Assembly (NCBI RefSeq): GCF_000002995.4
Contig: NW_025062477.1
Span: forward strand, 4,002,649-4,066,648
Origin: Brugia malayi
Lineage: Eukaryota; Nematoda; Chromadorea; Rhabditida; Onchocercidae
Reading direction: 5' to 3'
DNA: 64,000 nucleotides
Shown: positions 56,894 to 64,000 of the stretch, piece by piece
Position numbering within the stretch: the first letter of the stretch is position 1
Layout: each line of letters begins with the position of its first letter
The notes under the pieces: model-generated
Seen by the model: the letters and a program-made list of their open reading frames with translations, nothing else
Databases searched by the model: none
What the model was told of the DNA's origin: nothing
Position numbers and translations under genes: made by a program

Positions 56894-58685
56894 TTAAAAT
56901 TAACATAGATAAAGTAAATAACAACAAAAAGCACCAAAAAGCTTATTAGAGTTGATGAAATGCTTCATTTTTTTTCATAGAAACTTTCACTTTTAAAACT
57001 TTCAGCGACATCCATTAATTTTTTATTTTAAATTTAGTTGAAACATTTGTAAAACTTATTATCACTAGGCCAAATATCATAATCTAAAAAAAAAAATGAC
57101 TGAACAAATTTTTTTTTTTTTCAAAACTTTATGAAGGCAAAATAAAATCTACTTTCGGTAAAATCAAATGCAAATGAGAAACTTATTATTATAAGATGCT
57201 GAATGAGTGAAAAACTGAATTATTAATAAGTTATAATAATTATTTATTCATTTAATCAATAAATCGTAAACTTTAATTTCAATTTAATAAAAAGTTCAAT
57301 TCCATTGCATATTATTCTTATTTACCTCATAACCCAAATAGGTTCTCCTTCTGTACCATTTCCTTCAGCATTTCCATTTTCCTTGCTAGATGTCTCCTTG
57401 CTATTTTCCACCCAACCATTTTCACCAGGCCAATTATTTTGTGAAGCCTAGCAAGAGTACTTCAATAAAAAATTGTGAAGCAAATAATGAAAATGAAATT
57501 CAAATTAATCTTTAGGGCATATAAGAAATATTTCCACTCGAATGGAATATACGTCAATTTATAACTATTTACAAGTATACATCAATTTAAAATGATAAAA
57601 TAAATTTAAATAATTTCAATGATTTACCCAAGTTGTGGGTAAATGAAAAAATGGTGCAAATATATATACATATACTAACATTGACTAAATAATAAAAGTA
57701 AATAATAAAAGATTATGAGACTAACATTTCTACGATGAATAGAGAAAACAATTTATCATTTATGAAATTTATCAAAATTCTTCTTGCAACAAATATGTTT
57801 TGTTTAACATAAAACTATAGCAAAAAAAAAATTTCGGAAAAAAAAAAATTTTTCTTTTCATTTTTGAATAAACAAACATTAATTCAAACCGTTTGAAGGG
57901 AATATTTCCGATGACGTTGATCATCCATTTTTGTTTCACTACTACGTCCTTGAGTCAATAATTTTTCCTGTTTATTTATTGTTGTTGTTGTTGATGATGA
58001 TAATGATGGTGATGGAACAAGCTTTGATATAGATGATAATGATAGCGATGATGATGATGACGATGACGATGATGATGGTGGTGGTGGTGGCGGTGGTGGT
58101 GGTGGCGGTATTTTTTGTTCCAAACAGTCATCACCATTACTGATATCAGTGATAACCGGTGTCACTATATTAGTGGTCTGTGCATTAGCTGATATTTCCA
58201 AGCGCTTTTGACCATTTTCATTTGTGATAAAATTATTGCTATCAATAATAGACGGTGATTGTTGTGATGATGGAAATTGAAAATTAGAAAATATATTCAT
58301 TGCTTGGCCGTGCTGAGATTGTTGTAAAATTGCTGCTGCGAGCTTTAAAAAAAAAAAAAAATTCATCAGAATATAATTGATAATTTAAAAAAAAAGAATG
58401 GAAAAGCTAATGCAATTATTCAAATTTTTAGTGAAATCTCTGTGTTTATTTAGTATCTTTTCTTTTCCATCAATTATAAAAAAAATAAAAAAAAAAGAAA
58501 AAAGAAAAATAACTTCTTAAAATTTATATTTGCATTCCATATAATATAACATTAGAAAAAAAGACGTTAAAATTATTTCCAAAGATTAAAATTTCATCGT
58601 AGCCTTTTCAAAAGTATGCAAATTTATATTCTATCACAATCTATTTCTTAAATTTTTCACTGAAAATGATCATTCTCCCTCTCCT

Positions 58686-58728
<43 letters not shown>

Positions 58729-61700
58729 ATTCGATGAATAGTGAAAAGAAAGAAAAAAAAAACAACCTAAATAACATCCATAGAAAATAATCAAATAAAT
58801 TATACAGAAAAATCGAGAAGCCAAAGGTTGAAAATAACAATGAAAAAAAAGCAATTCAAAGATTAGATCTACTACTTCGGTTGATAAAAATTTCAGCTAT
58901 TTAAAATTTAACTCTCCTTATCATATCTTTAATTAATACAGATATCATCAAGCTAAGAAAATTCAATTATAATCTCTGACATCAAGCGAACGTGAAAGTA
59001 ACTGTTTCCTAAGTAAAATACTTAAGTTTCAATTGGGAATATCGGAAGGAATTACTTCTACGGAAAATATTTTAGCATATTTTTTATAAATTAAGTGATA
59101 ATTTTTACTTACTTACTTACTTAATTAATCAATTAATTAAAAAATGATTGAAGATGACCGTTGCTTCATCATTCACTAATTAATCATAAGGAAAAAAATT
59201 TCATTTAATATCAAAATTCATTTCCGTCAAACAATTGTCAAAACTTCCAACAATATCAAATATTATAATTTTCAGGCTAATTGTTAATTTGTAGAAATTA
59301 ATTTAAAACTTTTTTTCAATTTTTGACTTTTATATTTAGTTCAATGATAAAATAATTCCACCTGAAATTTCCACCTGAAATCAAATTACACCTTACTTAT
59401 TTAAATAAAATGAAATGTCCCACATTTAAAATTAATGTACGTAATGAATAATAATTAAAATTAATACAGTAATGGAAAAAAATGAAATTAAAATTACAAA
59501 AATTTCTTTTATTATTATTAAATTTTGCAAAAAAAAAAAAAATTTTTTTTATTATTATAAAAATGTAAAGAAAAAAAAATCTATCATTCAAAAGAAAGGA
59601 AAAAAATGAATAATTGTAGGCGAGAAAAGTTAGAATAACATTTTCTGGATGAATAGAGGTAAAGAGAGAGAGAGAGAGAGAGAGAAAGGGAGAGAGAAGA
59701 CATAGAAAAATTTGTGTTGGTAAATAGGGAAAAATAAAATTTTTGAAATGTAATAGAGGGATGAAGAGAGGAAGAGAATAGCATTATATCAACAATCTTA
59801 AAATAAGAAGGCATTAGGGCGAATGATTGTTGAAATGAACAAGTACATGTACTTCGGATTCTCTTTTCTTTATGATTTTTTAGAGGGAGAGAGAGGGAGA
59901 GACAGAGAGAAAGAGAGAGAGAGAGAGAGAGAAGAACAAGGGAGAAAATTACTGATTAAAGTAATTTGTAATTTTTCCTACCACTCTTTACTTACTTATT
60001 TTATTGATCATCATTTTACATTTTCTATATCAATTTGTTACATAAGAAATGAAATATTAGATTATTTGTTTACAAAAAATTTTAGTTTGAAATATTGAAT
60101 TTAACTAATAAAATTTTCATTTCGAAATTAAAATATTTCGGATGAGGGGGGGGGGGGGAACAAATTTAATACGGTAGAAAATGTTTTTTTTTTTTGTGAT
60201 TTGAATTTTTATGGAAAAAATATTAAATTAATAAAACTTGAATACAGGAATATAGATAAAAGAGAAACTAATTTAATTAGATAATAGAACAATCAAATAG
60301 TAGCTAAAATGTTTTTTTTTTTCTTTTTAAAACATAAAGCACAAATTTTTAATTATAACTTTAGTGCACTCTAAAACATAAATCTCGAATATATCAAAAT
60401 TTAACCCTAAAACTTTTAAAAAATCTGCAATTTTAGGTTATAAATTGTATCAGAATACTAAGAACAGAAATAATCAAAGTTAAATAAAGTAAATACTAAA
60501 GGTTGGAAAATTTACAATCCTAAAAATTTTCAAAATATGTAAATGTTTTTTTAATCCAATAATTTTTACAAATTTCATACAAAAAGTAATTTTTTGTTTA
60601 GCTTCTACATTCATTAACAAATAAATGTATAAGTTAAATTAAATAGTAAATTTATTGAAATTAAAATTTGAAAATTAACAACAAAAAAAAGTTGCTAGTA
60701 GTAAATTTTTAAATTATTTCAAATTTTATCCTCAATATTTATTATTTCAATTCAAATTAACTTGCTTATAACCTTTTTTTTTACCAATAATTTTTCAAAC
60801 AATGAAAAAAAAAAGAGAAAAAAGTTGACAATAATTACCTGTGGTGAAATATGTTGATGCGTACCGGGAAAATAATATGCATGTGATGGTGGTGGTGGTG
60901 GAGGTGGTGGCGGTGGCGGTGGTGGTGGTGGTGGTGGTGGCGGTGTTGGAAAATAGGATTGAAATTGAGGATATGATTGTGGTGAAATGGTGCCCAATGC
61001 TGCAACTGCAGCTACTGCTGCAGCTGCATGTGTAAATTGTTCCATGGTAGTTGGTAGTGATGTAGAACAGCAATTTTGTGATGATATCATTGTGGTGGTA
61101 TCAGTTGATTGTCCACCTGGTATACCTAAATATAATGGTGGAAATGGTTGTGATGGTCGTTGCGGTTGCTGCGGTTGCAATTGTTGTGAAGAATGATCAT
61201 AATGATATGATGTTGACTGCGTTGAAAATGATGACAAATTCGAATTTGATGATACCATCGGTAAAGCAAATGAATTACGAAGTTGTTCCAAAGTTGGTTT
61301 CGTTGTTGACATATCTGATTTTCTTATTTCACTAACACCAAACGGTGGTGATAAAACACTCTGCAAAAAAAGATTGAAAAAAATAAATAAATAAAATAAA
61401 ACGAAAAAAAAAAAAAAAAGGAATGGAAAGAATTCTATCAAAAAGGAATGATAATATTAATGTAAATTTAGGGGAAAAAAATTGAAAAGAAATATTGAAT
61501 TTAAATAAAAATTAATGCACACTAAAATTGAAAAAAAAAAAGAAAAAACCTTTGGTAAAAATATTAAAAAAAAAAGAGAAAAGAAAGAAAGAAAATCACA
61601 ACATAATTTATAAAAGAAAAGAAAAAAAAACATGCAAATAATAGATAATTAATAAAATTATTTTCAATTCAGAGAGATGTTAGCATTCATTACAAATAAA

Positions 61701-62760
61701 TTTTTAAGATTGCAAATAAATATTTAAAAAAAAAATTTTTTTTTTTAACTTCTTAACAAATTTTATCATAATCAAAAGAAAAAATAAAATTTGAAACACT
61801 TACTGATATGTTTTAAAATGTAAAAAATTTTAATTTTAAAAATTTAATCATAAATTTCATCTATAAAATTATATATGCTTACTTTACTATCGGATACATT
61901 TTCCTATGATTCATAAACAAGTTGCTGTTATTTTCATATAATTTCAGTAACTGTATGAGCTACCCGGATTATCTATCTATTCAGTATTTTGTGAATTATC
62001 CGGATTACCCACTTATCCAGTATGTTTTATCATGAATCAGTTACTAATTAAATAACATATCAAGTTATATCATAAATCACCATGTAACATATTCCCTTTC
62101 TTTTTTCTTCCTTTTTACTCCTGCCGGTCAACCTTCCGATATATCTAACTGTTATTAATTAAGCTTCCGGTTCAGTACTTATGATCATCCCATTTCAAAA
62201 AAATATGTCGATGTCTTGTTCTTGTCCAAATTTACCGGAATATATGATTTCAAATTTACCGAAAACTTGTTCAAATTTACCGGAATATGGTTTCAAATTT
62301 ACCGAGAACTTGTTCAAATTTATTGGAATATATGAATCGCATAAATTTCCAATATTATCTAATCCTTCTCACTATAATATCGTACTAAAATTATTCGTTC
62401 TTTTTCAAGGTATATGCAAATTTTAAAGTTGAAAAAAAAAAAAAAAAAAAGCACACATAAAGTTTAATTATCAATTTCACTACAATAAAATACCAAATAC
62501 CAATACTAAACAGGTAAACATACACACATACATAGTACACATGCACACAGACACATGCATAAATACAAAAATGAAAAAAAAAAAAAAAAACGGAATGAAG
62601 AAGACCACAACAACAAATTCGGAAATTTTTTCCGTAAAACCTGATCTGTTGTATTAGATGAAATATGATGTACTGATGGGTACTGTAGTTGAGTACAAGC
62701 AGATTGATAACTACAACTATTAGCAGAACTCAAAAGTTGAGCCAATTCTTTTTCATCAAT
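50146..62760 (-). CDS. lin-10: LIN-10/X11/Mint adaptor protein, 5' end not identified
   Basis: Fifteen exons chain in frame (2,559 nt, 852 codons plus TGA): 62,641-62,760; 60,839-61,360; 57,890-58,342; 57,326-57,447; 56,716-56,795; 56,425-56,544; 56,158-56,300; 55,580-55,666; 55,286-55,312; 54,027-54,142; 52,693-52,843; 51,880-52,098; 51,612-51,677; 50,801-50,920; 50,146-50,358. The N-terminal part is low complexity, followed by PTB and two PDZ domains and the family C-terminus EVPNYI. X11/LIN-10 proteins act in polarised trafficking: C. elegans LIN-10 with LIN-2/LIN-7 localises LET-23 and glutamate receptors. The first exon seen ([10 protein letters not shown]...) begins at an acceptor, so at least one 5' exon lies in 62.8-64 kb or beyond. 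Identity is certain from PTB/PDZ motifs. Confidence 0.93.
50915..51535 (-). repeat. minisatellite copied from the PDZ2 exon 3' splice site
   Basis: About 16 head-to-tail units of 39-40 bp. Each contains, in gene orientation, TGTTAC-type pyrimidine/A sequence, an AG and GCGACAAAAAGTTCCACAG, the last being the first bases of the PDZ2 exon (50,920). Three successive blocks of four variants (157 bp each) form a higher-order repeat; two degenerate units end the array at the PDZ1-proximal side. The unit adjoining the exon is the functional acceptor. Confidence 0.93.
52844..54026. other. lin-10 intron, ~1.2 kb
   Basis: A/T-rich, with a CT repeat near 53,023-53,044; nothing else recognisable. Confidence 0.65.
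54143..55285. other. lin-10 intron with trinucleotide and TA repeats
   Basis: Holds a degenerate AAC/AAT-rich tract (about 54,724-54,870) and a (TA)n run near 55,220-55,249. No exon recognised. Confidence 0.65.
55286..55312 (-). other. lin-10: 27-nt microexon of lin-10
   Basis: TTTCAG|CGG...CAG|GTATGT brackets nine codons (RISDTDVRQ). Including it gives [26 protein letters not shown]. It is phase 0 on both sides, so it could be skipped without a frameshift, altering only a PTB loop. Confidence 0.8.
55990..56166 (-). repeat. 59-bp tandem repeat spanning a lin-10 5' splice site
   Basis: CGAGTTAAG|GTTAGAAATAA, the end of the PTB exon plus donor, recurs twice more inside the intron at exact 59-bp spacing (donors at 56,157, 56,098 and 56,039), each followed by the same A/T-rich body. 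The farthest unit is diverged. Confidence 0.9.
58343..60838. other. lin-10 intron, ~2.5 kb
   Basis: Contains CT/GA microsatellites (about 58,690-58,727; 59,662-59,685; 59,885-59,932), a 13-nt G run at 60,146-60,158 and many poly-A/T tracts. The open frames are simple-repeat artefacts. No exon recognised. Confidence 0.65.
62221..62340. repeat. ~44-bp tandem repeat in lin-10 intron
   Basis: CTTGTTCAAATTTACCGGAA followed by TATATGATTTCAAATTTACC repeats about 2.6 times. Just upstream (61,965-62,025) lies another pair of CCGGATTA...TATCCAGTAT copies. Confidence 0.85.
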
Positions 62761-64000
62761 CTGAAAGAAATACAAAACAAAAAAATCTATCTAACTACTC
62801 TTTTACATCTAATATTTCATTCACTTTTTCTCATCATCTATTTCAATAAAATTTTTAAATTTATTCAAATTATTTCAATTAGATAAAAATTATTTGAAAA
62901 TAAAAAAGCATGAATTTTCATTTAAATTTATCCTTGTTATAATTGTTTTTATTATTGTATCACTATAGTGATGTGCAAAAATTTTAACAGAACTTATAGC
63001 TTTAATTTACTATTTGGTTATTTAAAAAAAAAAAAAAAAAAAAAAATTTGAATTTATATATGTCTATTTAAAAAAATTTTAATTTATATTTGATTATTTT
63101 AAAAAAAAAAACGTGAATTTATATTTGGTTATTTAAAAAAAAAAAAAAACTTGAATTTATATTTGGTTATTTAAAAAAATTTGAATTTATATTTGATTAT
63201 TTAAAAAAAAAAACTTGAACTTATATTTGGTTATTTAAAAAAAAAAGAAACTTGAATTTATATTTGATTATTTTAAAAAAAAACCTTGAATTTATATTTG
63301 ATTATTTATTTCTGAAATAATTGATGCTGAAAAACGAATTGAATTTGACGTCATCAATGTTTAATTTAATTGAAAAAATAAGTAAATGTGATAAATTTTT
63401 CATTTTTTTTTTCTATGCCCAATCTTTGTTAGATACTTGAATAAATATGTTTAACTGTAAATTTTCAATACTAAATTCAATTTAAATCCTTGAATAAATC
63501 TGCTAAATTCTGCATTTTCTATATTTAATTAAATATTTAATAAATAAAAATTTCATAATTTTAATATTTAATTCAAATTCAATACTTGAAGAAATGTTAA
63601 TCCGACTGTAAATCTATCAATTAGATGAATGAAAAATTATCAACAAACAATGAAATGAAAATTACTGAATAAAATGAAAATTTTGGAATGGAAAAAAAAT
63701 CAAATATGACATACGAAATGCTTGATATTATATACTCAACAAAAGGGTCAAAGGTGAGAAAGGTTAGAGAAAGAGATAGATGTCAACACTGATCATCAAA
63801 TATGATTGATTTTTCTGTTAACAAATCAATTGCTTAAAAAAAAAAAAATTATATTATGGATAGGATACAAGGGAGAAAGCATGCTTACGTACATTCACTT
63901 CCGTATTAACAGTTTTTCTTCTTTTTCAAATTTAAAAATGTCATTGTAAAATTTAAATTCAAATACGTACTTTTTTAATATTTCGATTTTGTATTCGTCG
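62761..64000. other. sequence 5' of the first lin-10 exon seen, right edge
   Basis: 1.24 kb of intron or 5' flank. It contains a tandem array at 63,004-63,310 and no confidently placed exon. An ATGTAC|GTAAGC-like donor at about 63,889 on the minus strand is the only splice-like site noted. Confidence 0.5.
63004..63310. repeat. ~35-bp A-rich tandem array
   Basis: About eight imperfect units of TTGAATTTATATTTGGTTAT followed by TT and 7-20 A residues. Length variation is mainly in the A run. Confidence 0.9.

Larger units (their letters stand above)
52693..57447 (-). other. lin-10: lin-10 PTB-domain exons
   Basis: Exons 57,326-57,447, 56,716-56,795 and 56,425-56,544 lead in ([14 protein letters not shown], then acidic/Lys linker). 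The PTB proper is 56,158-56,300 ([20 protein letters not shown] and [13 protein letters not shown]), 55,580-55,666 ([19 protein letters not shown]), the 27-nt exon 55,286-55,312 (RISDTDVRQ), 54,027-54,142 ([20 protein letters not shown]) and 52,693-52,843 ([35 protein letters not shown]). This is nearly motif-for-motif X11/Mint; the PTB binds NPxY-type peptides such as that of the amyloid precursor family. Confidence 0.93.
57890..62760 (-). other. lin-10: lin-10 N-terminal low-complexity exons
   Basis: Exons 62,641-62,760 (40 codons), 60,839-61,360 (174 codons) and 57,890-58,342 (151 codons) encode a Ser/Gln/Pro-rich region without a recognised fold. The second exon has a Gln/Pro block, an Ala-rich [16 protein letters not shown] stretch and a run of about 20 Pro. 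The third has about 11 Pro followed by about 10 Ser and a TTTT segment. All junctions are phase 0. Such prolines could bind SH3 or EVH1 domains; that is inference. Plus-strand open frames here are antisense shadows of the CCA and TCA repeats. Confidence 0.85.

Noticed and set aside
60795..61196. Val/Cys- and Thr-rich frames opposite the lin-10 proline run
   Set aside because: Shadows of the CCA/CCG repeat and flanking coding sequence.
63885..63925. Possible upstream lin-10 exon (TVNTEVN / MY) before GTACGTAAGC
   Set aside because: Two overlapping donors give different phases, the acceptor is poor, and no family sequence supports it.

Overview
The window is about 75% A+T nuclear DNA from a nematode, most likely a clade III (spirurid/filarial-type) parasite. 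The evidence is phylum-typical splice sites (TTTCAG acceptors, GTTTGTTT/GTAAGT donors), many short exons separated by introns of a few hundred bases to several kb, dense poly-A/T runs and simple repeats, and three proteins whose closest relatives by recall are metazoan, in nematode-like forms. Nothing bacterial, viral or transposon-encoded was seen. The genus assignment is inference.

Layout. (1) 531-38,068, minus strand: an UNC-73/Trio-type Rho guanine-nucleotide exchange factor. I could chain 36 coding exons in one continuous frame (5,622 nt, 1,874 codons): Sec14/CRAL-TRIO, a long spectrin-repeat rod, the first DH-PH, an SH3 domain and a low-complexity linker. The gene runs off the left edge before the second RhoGEF. 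Its large introns hold up to five candidate alternative first exons (ATGs at 28,662, 20,754, 17,451, 14,877 and 9,067). Each ends in the phase needed to join the next constitutive exon, so the locus looks built for nested, internally promoted isoforms. (2) 38.1-42.9 kb: a divergent intergenic region with a GC-rich island near 39.2 kb and a cluster of ACGT palindromes at 41.5-42.1 kb. (3) 42,871-48,507, plus strand: a PCMTD-type protein (isoaspartyl-methyltransferase fold plus a SOCS/BC-box). It has 11 exons and 932 aa, greatly enlarged by an acidic, Asp-rich insert. (4) 48.5-50.1 kb: a convergent intergenic gap. (5) 50,146-62,760 and probably beyond, minus strand: LIN-10/X11/Mint, with a Pro/Ser-rich N-terminal region, a PTB domain and two PDZ domains (15 exons, 852 codons seen, 5' end not found).

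The most unusual structures are in lin-10. About 16 tandem copies (39-40 bp, with a 157-bp four-unit higher-order repeat present three times) copy the 3' splice site and first bases of the second-PDZ exon. Separately, three 59-bp tandem copies span the 5' splice site of a PTB exon. Both are splice-junction duplications inside one gene. Two unc-73 introns appear to use GC-AG boundaries; one of these is strongly forced by reading frame and homology.

The three genes are not an operon (orientation -, +, -). unc-73 and lin-10 are both neuronal genes that I recall as being on C. elegans chromosome I, so their closeness may be conserved macrosynteny. Exon boundaries come from splice motifs, phase arithmetic and recalled family sequences; no alignment or RNA evidence was available.
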